Of a stretch of 29,608 nucleotides of DNA, positions 1 to 8,101 are shown piece by piece. Positions within the stretch are counted from its first letter, which is position 1. Each line of letters begins with the position of its first letter. Source of the stretch: Gammaproteobacteria bacterium (GTDB taxonomy: Bacteria > Pseudomonadota > Gammaproteobacteria > DAOWEP01); assembly GCA_030638455.1 (NCBI GenBank), contig DAOWEP010000142.1, forward strand, positions 1 through 29,608, written 5' to 3'. Below the pieces are notes generated by a model. That model was not told where the DNA came from and searched no databases. It worked only from the letters and a program-made list of their open reading frames with translations. The position numbers and the translations under genes were made by a program.

Positions 1-335
1 TCCGCCACCAACTCCTCAGTGTCTATCGTGGTATTCTCGACAGTAGTAGACGGCTCTACTGGTCTCGTTATTCGCAACCCGGTTAGCTTTATTTCAGGTG
101 AGGGAAATAGATTGAATCCAACCGAGTCGATATGTGCACTATAACCTGTTGCATCACCAAGAATGGTTTCAATTTGATTCTTGTACTGTGCCATAGGGAT
201 CAGGTATGGAACCGTGAGCACCAGTAACAGGAATACCCCGAAACTGGCACCAAGCCAGCGCAAATACGGCTTCCTCTCGCTAAACCAGCTTAGATACTGT
301 TTCCTGTCGCCAAGCCAGCGCAAATATCGTCTCAT
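1..335 (-). CDS. AsmA family protein, N-terminal part (runs off the left edge)
   Basis: AsmA-like proteins are inner-membrane anchored, with a large periplasmic domain tied to outer-membrane assembly or inter-membrane lipid transport. Reading from the ATG at 335, the 111 visible residues are a short basic, Trp-rich cytoplasmic tail (about residues 1-30), a membrane helix (GVFLLLVLTVPYLIP), then the segment typical of the family: a QYKNQIETIL helix, an ATGY turn, and the strand SVGFNLFPSPEIKLTGLRI. The rest lies outside the window. The cytoplasmic tail is made of almost three copies of a ten-residue unit (YLRWLGDRK / YLSWFSERK / YLRWLGAS). A GGA stretch lies just upstream of the ATG. The gene is on the same strand as pabB, 134 bp downstream of it, in a place where mltG, tmk or holB often follow the fab genes. 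Family assignment is good; the exact paralog cannot be decided. Confidence 0.75.
   Translation of the reverse strand, partial: MRRYLRWLGDRKQYLSWFSERKPYLRWLGASFGVFLLLVLTVPYLIPMAQYKNQIETILGDATGYSAHIDSVGFNLFPSPEIKLTGLRITRPVEPSTTVENTTIDTEELVA
250..335 (-). repeat. 30-bp tandem repeat (about 2.9 copies) in the AsmA-like gene
   Basis: Three successive 30-bp units (250-279, 280-309, 310-335) code for the N-terminal tail of the AsmA-like protein. The first and third units share CCAAGCCAGCGCAAATA exactly; the middle one is diverged. Translation gives the repeated pattern aromatic-Leu-x-Trp-(Leu/Phe)-x-x-(Arg-Lys). Confidence 0.8.
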
Positions 336-436
336 AGGAAGTTTTCCAGAAAAAACAGAAGGTAGTACTTATATCGGCACTAACTCGAAATAACTAAGAC
401 TTGCAGGAAGATTCCCCGATGTTATTGAACGGATTC

Positions 437-482
437 ACAATTTTTTGAAAAAGCAGTATGCTCGACGAGCTATTTTTCCACG
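437..482 (-). terminator. possible weak terminator after pabB
   Basis: Just past the pabB stop there is a small GCTC-GTC-GAGC hairpin followed on the minus strand by a T-rich run (TGCTTTTTC). Flanking A and T runs could extend the stem. The core is only four base pairs, so this is a weak call. If real it would partly separate pabB from the AsmA-like gene. Confidence 0.3.
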
Positions 483-1915
483 TCTAATGCAAGAAGGAGT
501 CCACGAGCCTTGGCTCTTGTTTCTTCCAGCTCTCGCTCGGCTATGGAATCAGCCACAATGCCGGCACCGGTACGAAATACGAGCTGCTTGCCTTTTTGCA
601 CCAGCGTTCGGATCAGTATATTAAAGTCCAACTCCCCATTTCGATTGATGTACCCAACCGAGCCTGTATAAGCTCCCCTGCCAGTTTTCTCCTGTTCTGC
701 AATAATTTCCATACATCGGACTTTGGGACAGCCGGTAATCGTTCCACCGGGAAATACGGCACGAATAACCTCGCCCGGTGTAACATCTGACCGTAATTGA
801 CCGCGAACGTTCGAGACTATGTGGTGGACATGCGCAAAACTCTCCAGCGTCATTAGCTCATCTACCTCGATACTGCCGGGAACACACACTCGTCCCAGAT
901 CATTACGTTCCAGGTCAATCAGCATGATATGTTCTGCCTGCTCTTTGGGGTGGGATAACAACTCTCTCGAGAACGCCTGGTCTTTGTCCACCTCCGTGCT
1001 ACGAGGCCGTGTGCCTGCAATAGGTCGGGTTTGAACGATTATCTGACCTAAATCGTTGTGTCCTACCTGTATAAGCCTTTCAGGTGATGAACTTAATATA
1101 AAGTCATCATTGAGCCGCACCATTGCCGCAAATGGTGCCGGATTTTGCATCCGTAAACGCCGGTAGATATCTGATGGCTCAATGGTGGTATCAAGTGTTG
1201 CCTGCCATTGACGAGATAAATTGACCTGAAACACATCTCCCTCGGTTATATATTGTTTGATCTTCAATATTTCATTGAGGTAGATTTCTGCCTCTTCTTC
1301 AACCAGCGATTCAAGTACCTGTTCCGTTTTTATACTATCTTCCTCTTTCCTGAGATGTTCTGAGGCGATGATGTCCTGCTCCATTTGTTTCAGTAATGAC
1401 TTCCTCCCGTCCTCAGTAACTAGCCAGGTACATTTTCTACTATGATCCCGGATGACGGCTGCCGGGCATCGAATAGCGGCTGCTACAGGTAGGCCTGAGT
1501 TGTCTTCAGGTAAATCCAGAGTGCTCTCTATCTCGGCAGCAAGCTCGTAACCAAGATAAACAAACCAGCCGCCAATGAATGGCAAATGATCAGGGGCACC
1601 GGAGCCTGCATCTATCTTGTTCTGTAGCCACCATTCATCCAGACATTCCAGGAATTGTCGATTTTCCAATTCAACGCTATTGATTTCAACGTTGCTGGTT
1701 TCAACAGTGCCCTGGCAGTTTAGCTGAATACTGGCTTCGGGAAAGGCAAAAAGAATGTCGTATCTGGAATGTGCCGTGCCATGGGCCACGCTTTCAAGTA
1801 GAAATGGGTATCGCTCGGGATGATTGATATGAAGTGAAAGAAGATCCTGGTAACTGTCCAGCTCAAGAATAGTACAGGAAGACGATGTGGGTTTTTCTGC
1901 CACCTTTTTTTGCAA
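470..1915 (-). CDS. pabB: aminodeoxychorismate synthase component I (PabB)
   Basis: PabB joins chorismate and ammonia (from PabA) to make 4-amino-4-deoxychorismate for folate synthesis; it is cytosolic. The 481-residue length fits the family. Residues 1-200 form the weakly conserved anthranilate-synthase-type N-terminal region, and 205-475 the chorismate-binding domain with TEGDVFQVNLSRQW (224-237), SSSPERL (275-281), PIAGTRPR (298-305), HPKEQAEHIMLIDLERNDLG (322-341) and GTITGCPKVRCMEII (391-405). GCPKVRCM points to PabB rather than TrpE. However, PIAGT has Ala300 where E. coli PabB has the chorismate-attacking lysine of PIKGT, so a TrpE-like enzyme is the main alternative. The start is a TTG; the frame is closed by a stop four codons upstream and no clear Shine-Dalgarno is visible. 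No amidotransferase gene is adjacent. It follows fabF, the usual site of pabC. Confidence 0.85.
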   Translation of the reverse strand: MQKKVAEKPTSSSCTILELDSYQDLLSLHINHPERYPFLLESVAHGTAHSRYDILFAFPEASIQLNCQGTVETSNVEINSVELENRQFLECLDEWWLQNKIDAGSGAPDHLPFIGGWFVYLGYELAAEIESTLDLPEDNSGLPVAAAIRCPAAVIRDHSRKCTWLVTEDGRKSLLKQMEQDIIASEHLRKEEDSIKTEQVLESLVEEEAEIYLNEILKIKQYITEGDVFQVNLSRQWQATLDTTIEPSDIYRRLRMQNPAPFAAMVRLNDDFILSSSPERLIQVGHNDLGQIIVQTRPIAGTRPRSTEVDKDQAFSRELLSHPKEQAEHIMLIDLERNDLGRVCVPGSIEVDELMTLESFAHVHHIVSNVRGQLRSDVTPGEVIRAVFPGGTITGCPKVRCMEIIAEQEKTGRGAYTGSVGYINRNGELDFNILIRTLVQKGKQLVFRTGAGIVADSIAERELEETRAKARGLLLALDVEK

Positions 1916-2004
1916 TGAAGATAGTTAGGGAATAGTTAGGAGGAAGTAGTCAGGTAAAAATAGTTGCCATGAAAAAGGCCAGAAGGTCAATGCCCGTATT
2001 CCTG

Positions 2005-3255
2005 TTATTCAAGTTTGCGGAAAGCTACTGTTCCATTAGTACCACCAAAACCAAACGAGTTCGACAGACATACATCGATCTTCATTTCACGAGCAGCATT
2101 GGGTACATAGTCCAGATCACACTCAGGGTCCTGATTTTCTATATTGATGGTAGGTGGTGCAACCTGGTCTCTGATTGCCAGGACTGTAAAGATTGCCTCT
2201 ACACCACCTGCGGCACCTAGCAAGTGTCCTGTCATGGATTTGGTTGAACTTACTGCTGTCTTGCTGGCATGATTACCAAGTGCACCCTTTACCGCAGCGG
2301 TCTCTGCCTTGTCACCTGCAGGGGTGGATGTACCATGGGCATTAATGTAGTCAATATCTTCCGGGTTAACACCCGCATCCTTCATTGCATTCAGCATACA
2401 GCGTTTTGCGCCCTCGCCATCTTTTGGAGGATTGGTCATATGGAATGCATCACCGCTCATTCCAAAACCGACTACTTCCGCATAGATTTTTGCGCCACGC
2501 TTCTTTGCATGCTCATATTCTTCCAGTACCAGAACACCTGCACCATCACCCAGTACAAAACCATCACGATCCTTGTCCCATGGCCGGCTCGCTTTGGTCG
2601 GGTCATCGTTACGGGTTGAAAGTGCGCGTGCGGCTGCAAAACCACCCAGTCCTGTAGGAGAAGTTGCCATTTCTGCGCCACCTGCAACCATTACATCGGC
2701 ATCGTTATAGGCAATAATACGTGCTGCGGCGCCAATGTTATGTGTGCCTGTTGTGCAGGCGGTAACAATGGCAATGTTTGGTCCCTTGAGCCCGTACTGG
2801 ATAGACAGGTTACCCGAAATCATATTGATAATGCTTTGTGGAACAAAGAAAGGAGAGATTTTGCGTGGACCACCATTCAGGTAGCCTTCATATCCTTTTT
2901 CAATAGACGAGATGCCACCTATTCCTGAACCAATGGCTACACCAATGCGTTCCGCATTTTCCTCGGTGACCTCCAGGCCGGCATCCTTGATTGCCTGTGC
3001 GCCTGCAGCAATACCGTAGTGGATAAACGGGTCCATTTTTTTCACGTCTTTTGGTGAAATGTATTTGGACACATCAAACCCTTCGATTGTGCCTCCAAAG
3101 CGAACCGGAAAGTCTGTCACATCAAACCTGGTTATAGGCCTGATACCGCTTTTGCCCGCAATGATATTGTCCCAGGCCTCTGTAATAGAAAGACCGACAG
3201 GAGATATAATACCCAGGCCAGTTATTACTACACGCCGCTTAGACAAGTCAGACAC
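2005..3255 (-). CDS. fabF: beta-ketoacyl-ACP synthase II (FabF)
   Basis: FabF condenses malonyl-ACP with acyl-ACP in fatty-acid elongation and, in E. coli, converts palmitoleoyl to cis-vaccenoyl chains. The 416-residue protein covers the whole thiolase-fold family. The catalytic triad is visible: Cys167 in TACTTG, His307 in AHGTSTPAGD and His344 in MTGHLLGAAGG, with the supporting Lys339 in STKSMTGH. The C-terminal GFGGTNG loop is intact. The ATG start gives the usual MSDLSKRRVVITGLGIISPVG opening. It lies 158 bp downstream of acpP, so it could be read from the acpP promoter. Confidence 0.97.
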   Translation of the reverse strand: MSDLSKRRVVITGLGIISPVGLSITEAWDNIIAGKSGIRPITRFDVTDFPVRFGGTIEGFDVSKYISPKDVKKMDPFIHYGIAAGAQAIKDAGLEVTEENAERIGVAIGSGIGGISSIEKGYEGYLNGGPRKISPFFVPQSIINMISGNLSIQYGLKGPNIAIVTACTTGTHNIGAAARIIAYNDADVMVAGGAEMATSPTGLGGFAAARALSTRNDDPTKASRPWDKDRDGFVLGDGAGVLVLEEYEHAKKRGAKIYAEVVGFGMSGDAFHMTNPPKDGEGAKRCMLNAMKDAGVNPEDIDYINAHGTSTPAGDKAETAAVKGALGNHASKTAVSSTKSMTGHLLGAAGGVEAIFTVLAIRDQVAPPTINIENQDPECDLDYVPNAAREMKIDVCLSNSFGFGGTNGTVAFRKLE

Positions 3256-3288
3256 TCCCTACTCAGATTTTGGAAAGTATTAACAGAC

Positions 3289-3313
3289 ACTCCATCTGCA
3301 TAAAACATGGAGT
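3289..3313 (-). other. small hairpin in the acpP-fabF intergenic region
   Basis: ACTCCAT and ATGGAGT form a 7-bp stem with an 11-nt loop about 35 nt upstream of fabF. There is no T-run after it, so it is not a standard terminator. It could stabilise the abundant acpP transcript or reduce fabF expression. This is inference from structure only. Confidence 0.3.
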
Positions 3314-3413
3314 TGTGCTGCCTGTCTCTAATATTCACATTCATTTTCCTGCTAAATGAAACCATGAACATTACTGTGAAGATTGATACCAGACAACAAA
3401 ATTGCGGGTCTGC

Positions 3414-3647
3414 TCACATATGAGCGTTGACGTAATTGATTGCTTCCTGGACTGTAGTGATATTTGCTGATTCTTCGTCTGGAATTTCACACTCAAACTC
3501 TTCTTCAAGTGCCATAACCAGCTCTACAGTATCGAGTGAATCGGCACCCAGATCATCAACGAAAGATGCATCATTGACTACCTGATCATCATTTACTCCA
3601 AGCTGCTCTATAATAATTTTCTTGACGCGTTCGTCGATAGTGCTCAT
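3414..3647 (-). CDS. acpP: acyl carrier protein
   Basis: This is the 77-residue acidic carrier that holds growing acyl chains on a phosphopantetheine arm. The attachment site is Ser37 in DLGADSLDTVEL, the canonical motif. The helix pattern and length match E. coli AcpP closely. A GAGGA Shine-Dalgarno sits 10 nt before the ATG. A 264-bp AT-rich gap upstream of the gene holds a plausible promoter, fitting the high and partly independent expression of acpP known in other bacteria. Confidence 0.98.
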   Translation of the reverse strand: MSTIDERVKKIIIEQLGVNDDQVVNDASFVDDLGADSLDTVELVMALEEEFECEIPDEESANITTVQEAINYVNAHM

Positions 3648-3704
3648 TTTCAGTTTATCCTCTGCATTGAATGAAGTTGCAAACTCATTAGGTCTGCGGG
3701 CGGT

Positions 3705-3734
3705 ATTTTAGTGAAAACAAAACATTCTTGCCAC
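3705..3734 (-). promoter_or_regulatory. candidate sigma70 promoter for acpP
   Basis: On the minus strand there is GTGGCA (3734-3729, 4/6 to consensus), an 18-nt spacer and TAAAAT (3710-3705, 5/6). Transcription would start near 3698, about 50 nt before the acpP ATG. The surrounding AT-rich gap (3648-3911) holds no gene. The prediction rests on motif matching alone. Confidence 0.35.
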
Positions 3735-3911
3735 ATTAAAAAACAATGATTTTGCATAACAATATTTTCAAAATCACGTATATTTTTTTACTATATATAA
3801 CATATGGTTGCAATGTATTTTAAATGTTGTTTATATATTTGAACTTTGTAGTTCTAAGAGCTTGGTCATTAAATGCCCGCAAAAAAGAGGGGCGTCGCCA
3901 TTATTTTGCTA

Positions 3912-4655
3912 CTAGCTCATAAACATTCCACCATTTACATGTATGGTTTGTCCTGTAATGTAAGCTGCCTGTGGTGACGACAGGAATGCAACTGCATGCG
4001 CAATATCTTCAGGGCTTCCCAGTCTGCCAGCAGGAATTTGCTCGGTAAGCGATTTTCTCTGGTCTTCAGAAAGTGCCTTTGTCATGTCCGTATCAATGAA
4101 CCCTGGCGCTACTGTGTTCACGGTGATACCCCGACTGCCAATTTCACGTGCCAATGATTTGCTGAAGCCGATAATACCTGCCTTTGCAGCCGAATAATTA
4201 ACCTGCCCCGGGTTACCTATAACACCTACAATGGAGGTTATACTTATTATACGGCCCTTCCTGGCCTTCATCATACTGCGCAGACATGCTTTGCTTAACC
4301 TGAATATAGAGCTGAGATTGGTATCGATAATAGAATCCCACTCTTCTTCTTTCATGCGCATTAACAAATTATCACGCGTGATCCCTGCATTGTTGATCAA
4401 AATACTCGGTGCAGCATATTTTTCAGTTATCTCTTTCAAACACGGCGCAATCATTTCGCTTTGGGTGACATCCAGCATCACGCCGGAACCATTAATGTTA
4501 TGTTCACCGAGGTATGCAGTGATCTGGTCGGCACCCTTCTGGCTTGTTGCTGTTCCAACTACAGTTGCCCCCAGGTTGCCCAGCTCCATTGCTATTGCCT
4601 TGCCAATACCTCGACTGGCGCCTGTCACCAATGCTATTTCATTTTCCAGTGTCAT
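3912..4655 (-). CDS. fabG: 3-oxoacyl-ACP reductase (FabG)
   Basis: FabG is the NADPH-dependent reductase of beta-ketoacyl-ACP, a short-chain dehydrogenase that normally forms tetramers. From the chosen ATG (4655) the protein is 247 residues. It has the cofactor loop TGASRGIG (11-18), NNAG (88-91) and the catalytic Ser141, Tyr154 and Lys158 in NYSAAKAG. The frame is open further upstream (ATG at 4670, TTG at 4682), but the chosen start matches the family opening (MTLENEIALVTGASRG). The Shine-Dalgarno placement is not decisive, so ATG 4670, just after the fabD stop, remains possible. It is tightly linked to fabD. Confidence 0.95.
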   Translation of the reverse strand: MTLENEIALVTGASRGIGKAIAMELGNLGATVVGTATSQKGADQITAYLGEHNINGSGVMLDVTQSEMIAPCLKEITEKYAAPSILINNAGITRDNLLMRMKEEEWDSIIDTNLSSIFRLSKACLRSMMKARKGRIISITSIVGVIGNPGQVNYSAAKAGIIGFSKSLAREIGSRGITVNTVAPGFIDTDMTKALSEDQRKSLTEQIPAGRLGSPEDIAHAVAFLSSPQAAYITGQTIHVNGGMFMS

Positions 4656-4675
4656 GTCCTCTTCACTCATCCGGA

Positions 4676-5620
4676 TCAACAACTTTCCAGTGCGGCATCC
4701 AGACTTGCTGGATCAAATATAGGCCTGGTAACCAGTGTCTTATCTATTCTTTTGCTTAAACCTGTCAGTACCTTTCCTGGGCCGCATTCTATTAGTAACC
4801 CAATATTTTTTTCTGTTATTGACTGAATGCTCTCAACCCAACGAACCGGATTATACAACTGTTTGGTCAGTGCAGCACGAATATCATCGGCATTACTGTT
4901 CGTCTGGACATTATAATTGTGTATTACAGGAATGGATGGCGCTTTAATTTCAATTTGCGCAAGACGTTCTGCAAGTTTGTCTGCTGCGGGCCTCATTAGC
5001 TTGCAATGTGAAGGCACGCTAACCGGTAATGGCAGGACTCTCTTAGCGCCCTTTTCTTTGGCAATCTCCATTGCTCTTTCTACCGCACCTTTGCTTCCTG
5101 CAATTACTACCTGGCCTGGCGAATTAAAATTTACCGCAGCTACTACTTCATTCCTTTCAGCACTTTCTTTTTCTGCGATCTGACATACTTCCATTACAGC
5201 ATCATCCTCAAGACCCAGTATTGCCGCCATGGCACCTGTTCCAGCCGGTACTGCATCCTGCATTAATTGACCTCTATGTGCTACCAATGAGACTGCGTCT
5301 TCAAAATCCAGTGCCCCGGAACATACCAGCGCCGTATATTCTCCCAGGCTATGTCCAGCCATGATTGAAGGTAAGACCCCACCTTTTTCTGACCATACTC
5401 TCCAGACAGAAATGCCTGCAACCAACATGGCAGGTTGGGTAATATGGGTCTTGTTCAACTCTTCTATCGGCCCATCACAAACCAGTTTCCATAAATCATA
5501 TTTTAAAATATCGGATGCCTGGGAAAATGTTTCACTTACTTGTGGAAAACTTTCCGCTAACGCACCGAGCATACCAACGGATTGAGAGCCTTGACCTGGA
5601 AAAATAAATGCTAATGACAT
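4676..5620 (-). CDS. fabD: malonyl-CoA:ACP transacylase (FabD)
   Basis: FabD moves malonyl groups from CoA to ACP, supplying the extender unit for fatty-acid synthesis. The 314-residue protein begins with the typical FPGQGSQ stretch (8-14). The nucleophile is Ser91 in GHSLGEYTAL, the partner His205 in VPSHCKLM, and the carboxylate-binding Arg116 is in AHRGQLMQ. It lies 60 bp downstream of fabH and touches the start of fabG, so co-transcription is likely. Confidence 0.97.
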   Translation of the reverse strand: MSLAFIFPGQGSQSVGMLGALAESFPQVSETFSQASDILKYDLWKLVCDGPIEELNKTHITQPAMLVAGISVWRVWSEKGGVLPSIMAGHSLGEYTALVCSGALDFEDAVSLVAHRGQLMQDAVPAGTGAMAAILGLEDDAVMEVCQIAEKESAERNEVVAAVNFNSPGQVVIAGSKGAVERAMEIAKEKGAKRVLPLPVSVPSHCKLMRPAADKLAERLAQIEIKAPSIPVIHNYNVQTNSNADDIRAALTKQLYNPVRWVESIQSITEKNIGLLIECGPGKVLTGLSKRIDKTLVTRPIFDPASLDAALESC

Positions 5621-5680
5621 AATTCACTCATGTATTTGTTCTGTATTTTGAATTATTAGTTATCTGGTGATTGTGTGATA

Positions 5681-6649
5681 TTAATATTTGAGCAATACTG
5701 ATCCCCAGGTAAAGCCACCGCCAAATCCTTCCAGCATTAAAATCTCGCCGCGTTTAATTCGTCCGTCTCTTATAGCTACATCCAGCGCCAATGGTATAGA
5801 CGCGGCAGATGTATTGCCATGCTCGGCCACGGTCACTACCACATGGTCCATGGGCATTTTAAGCTTTCTCGCTGTAGCGCCAATGATTCTGGTATTGGCC
5901 TGGTGTGGAATTAACCAGTCAATATCCGATTTTTGCAACTGGTTTGCTTCAAGCGTTTCATCGACAATACGCCCCAGAGTATTTACCGCCATTTTAAAGA
6001 CTTCGTTACCTTTCATTTCAATAAAGGCACTCTGTTGCAGTATCTGGTCATATCCCTGTGAGACCCCTGCCGGTACAGTTAAAAGGTTTTCATATTTTCC
6101 ATCTGCATGTAAGTGTGTGGACATGATTCCCGGCTCATCTGCGGCCCGCACAACTGCAGCGCCTGCTCCATCACCAAACAATACACAGGTAGTACGATCC
6201 TTCCAGTCAACTATACGTGACAGTGTTTCCGCTCCCACAACAAGGGCGCATTTATGGGTTCCGCTTTTTATAAATTTATCTGCAATGCCCAGCGCATAGA
6301 CAAAACCTGTGCAGACTGCCTGCACATCAAAAGCAGCACATCCATGTATGTCCAGACGTTGTTGTAGCAGGCAGGCAGTGCTTGGAAATACACGGTCCGG
6401 CGTGGTTGTAGCTATAATCACCAGATCAATATCTTCGGAAGTTACGTTCGCACTTTCCATTGCCTTACGCGCTGCCTGCTCTGCAAGATCACAAGTGGTC
6501 TGGTCCTCGGCTGCTATATGACGCTCTCGTATACCTGTCCGATCCTGAATCCACTGATCAGTGGTATCTACTGTTTTTTCAAGGTCGGCATTAGTAACCA
6601 CCTTGTCTGGCAAATATCCACCTGTCCCTGCTATGCGTGAGTAAATCAA
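5681..6649 (-). CDS. fabH: beta-ketoacyl-ACP synthase III (FabH)
   Basis: FabH starts fatty-acid synthesis by condensing acetyl-CoA with malonyl-ACP. The 322-residue protein has the catalytic triad Cys113 (AVCTGFVYAL), His249 (IPHQANTRI) and Asn279 (EHGNTSAAS), and the C-terminal GFGGGFTWGS loop. The WIQDRTGI segment near residue 33 is also typical. Its ATG overlaps the plsX stop by four bases, an arrangement that usually couples translation. Confidence 0.97.
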   Translation of the reverse strand: MIYSRIAGTGGYLPDKVVTNADLEKTVDTTDQWIQDRTGIRERHIAAEDQTTCDLAEQAARKAMESANVTSEDIDLVIIATTTPDRVFPSTACLLQQRLDIHGCAAFDVQAVCTGFVYALGIADKFIKSGTHKCALVVGAETLSRIVDWKDRTTCVLFGDGAGAAVVRAADEPGIMSTHLHADGKYENLLTVPAGVSQGYDQILQQSAFIEMKGNEVFKMAVNTLGRIVDETLEANQLQKSDIDWLIPHQANTRIIGATARKLKMPMDHVVVTVAEHGNTSAASIPLALDVAIRDGRIKRGEILMLEGFGGGFTWGSVLLKY

Positions 6650-7674
6650 CTTACCTGCTTCTCCATTAATATCGACTCCAGTTGCGAGCTTATTTTTTGT
6701 GGAACGGCTTTATCTACCTCGATCATGGCAATTTCTATGGCATTGGCAAAGGCAAGTTTGTCTGCACCGCCATGGCTCTTGATGACGATTCCACGAAGCC
6801 CTACCAGACTTGCCCCGTTATACCGGCGAGGGTCAAACTTTTTACGGAAGGCGCGCAAAACCGGTATGGTGATAAGACCCATGATACGTGTGAGTATATT
6901 GCGAGAAAACTCTTCTTTCATAAAGTGGCTGATCATCTTGGCCAGACCTTCACTGGTCTTGAGTGCAACATTACCAACAAAACCGTCGCATACCACTACA
7001 TCAACACCACCCTTGTAGATGTCATCGCCTTCTACAAATCCAATATAATTAAGATCACTATCAGATAATAGTTGTGATGCAAGCTTTACACGCTCATTTC
7101 CCTTGATTTCTTCTTCTCCTACATTCAGCAGGCCAACACGCGGATGTTCAATATTGTCTATAGCACTGGCAAGAACAGAACCCATAACCGCAAACTGGAA
7201 TAAATGTTCTGAGCTACAATCAACATTGGCACCAAGATCCAGTACATGAGTGTGACCTTCGATAGAAGGCAAGGCAGAAATAATAGCGGGTCTGTCTATA
7301 CCACTCAGGGTTTTCAGTACGAACCTTGAGGTGGCCATGAGTGCACCTGTATTACCTGCACTGACACAGGCATCTGCGGCCCCTTCATCGACCAGGTTTA
7401 TCGAAACCCTCATAGATGAATCTTTCTTTTTACGCATTGCCAGCGAGGGCGATTCATGCATTTCCACTACCTGTGATGCATGATAGATGGTTAACCGTTC
7501 ACTCTGTTCGGCATTAAAGTTCTGTAATTTCCAGGATAGCTGCTGCTCATCTCCTACAAGTATCAGCTTTACTGACTTATTTCTGGCTAGTACATCAATG
7601 GCGGCCTGGATTACTACATCAGGCCCAAGATCACCGCTCATGGCATCCAGTGCAATAGTATGTGATGGAGTCAT
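6646..7674 (-). CDS. plsX: phosphate acyltransferase (PlsX)
   Basis: PlsX converts acyl-ACP to acyl-phosphate, the donor for glycerol-3-phosphate acylation at the start of phospholipid synthesis; it is a peripheral membrane enzyme. The 342 residues match the family from the opening IALDAMSGDLGPDVV to the end. Typical segments are SPSLAMRKKKDSSM, ADACVSAGNTGALMA, VLDLGANVDCSSEHLFQFAVMG and VCDGFVGNVALKTSEG. It heads the fab block. A terminator lies between it and rpmF, so it probably has its own promoter, although I found no convincing one in 7675-7800. Confidence 0.96.
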   Translation of the reverse strand: MTPSHTIALDAMSGDLGPDVVIQAAIDVLARNKSVKLILVGDEQQLSWKLQNFNAEQSERLTIYHASQVVEMHESPSLAMRKKKDSSMRVSINLVDEGAADACVSAGNTGALMATSRFVLKTLSGIDRPAIISALPSIEGHTHVLDLGANVDCSSEHLFQFAVMGSVLASAIDNIEHPRVGLLNVGEEEIKGNERVKLASQLLSDSDLNYIGFVEGDDIYKGGVDVVVCDGFVGNVALKTSEGLAKMISHFMKEEFSRNILTRIMGLITIPVLRAFRKKFDPRRYNGASLVGLRGIVIKSHGGADKLAFANAIEIAMIEVDKAVPQKISSQLESILMEKQVS

Positions 7675-7805
7675 ATTGGCCTTAATGATGAAGAGACAGA
7701 GATTGCAGGAAATATAATGTAAAACTTTAGGAGATCAGGAAAATCAATGTTGTTTTCAGCAAAGCATATACCCATTGCTTGTAGTAATTGCCTGATCAGG
7801 ACTAC

Positions 7806-7864
7806 TCAAAAATAAAGAAAAATTGCGAACGGATATTAAAAGCGATCCTCAAATACCCGTCCGC
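7806..7864 (-). terminator. intrinsic terminator after rpmF
   Basis: Ten bases past the rpmF stop the minus strand reads GCGGACGGGTATT, a 14-nt loop, then AATATCCGTTCGC. All 13 positions pair, with two G-U wobbles. The stem is followed by AATTTTTCTTTATTTTT. Stem plus T-run is a classic Rho-independent terminator. It would cut or attenuate read-through from yceD-rpmF into plsX-fab. Confidence 0.75.
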
Positions 7865-7873
7865 AAAATTAAA

Positions 7874-8047
7874 TTACTTTATTCCTTCTATCTTACGTCC
7901 ACGATAGTAGCCATCAGGGCTTACGTGATGACGAAGATGGGTTTCACCAGTTTCTGGTTCAACTGATAATGCCGGGCTTGTAAGCTTGTCATGCGACCTG
8001 CGCATGCCACGGGTTGAAGGTGTTCTACGACTTTTTTGTACAGCCAT
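7874..8047 (-). CDS. rpmF: 50S ribosomal protein L32
   Basis: This short reading frame of 57 residues starts MAVQKSRRTPSTRGMRRSHD and ends with SPDGYYRGRKIEGIK, an unmistakable bacterial L32. The conserved GETHLRHHVSPDGYYRG stretch is complete. There are no cysteines, so it is the zinc-free type usual in Gammaproteobacteria. It lies 54 bp downstream of yceD, the standard partner, and is followed by a strong terminator. Confidence 0.97.
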   Translation of the reverse strand: MAVQKSRRTPSTRGMRRSHDKLTSPALSVEPETGETHLRHHVSPDGYYRGRKIEGIK

Positions 8048-8101
8048 TTGCTTCTACTCCTGAATAGTAACCAATTCTAATACCAAACTCTTTTCATACA
8101 T

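Noticed and set aside
2269..2657. overlapping plus-strand frames opposite fabF
   Set aside because: Shadows of fabF, whose catalytic residues and full length are intact.
5688..6299. 203-codon plus-strand frame opposite fabH
   Set aside because: It is the antisense shadow of a fully conserved fabH and shows no protein-family features.
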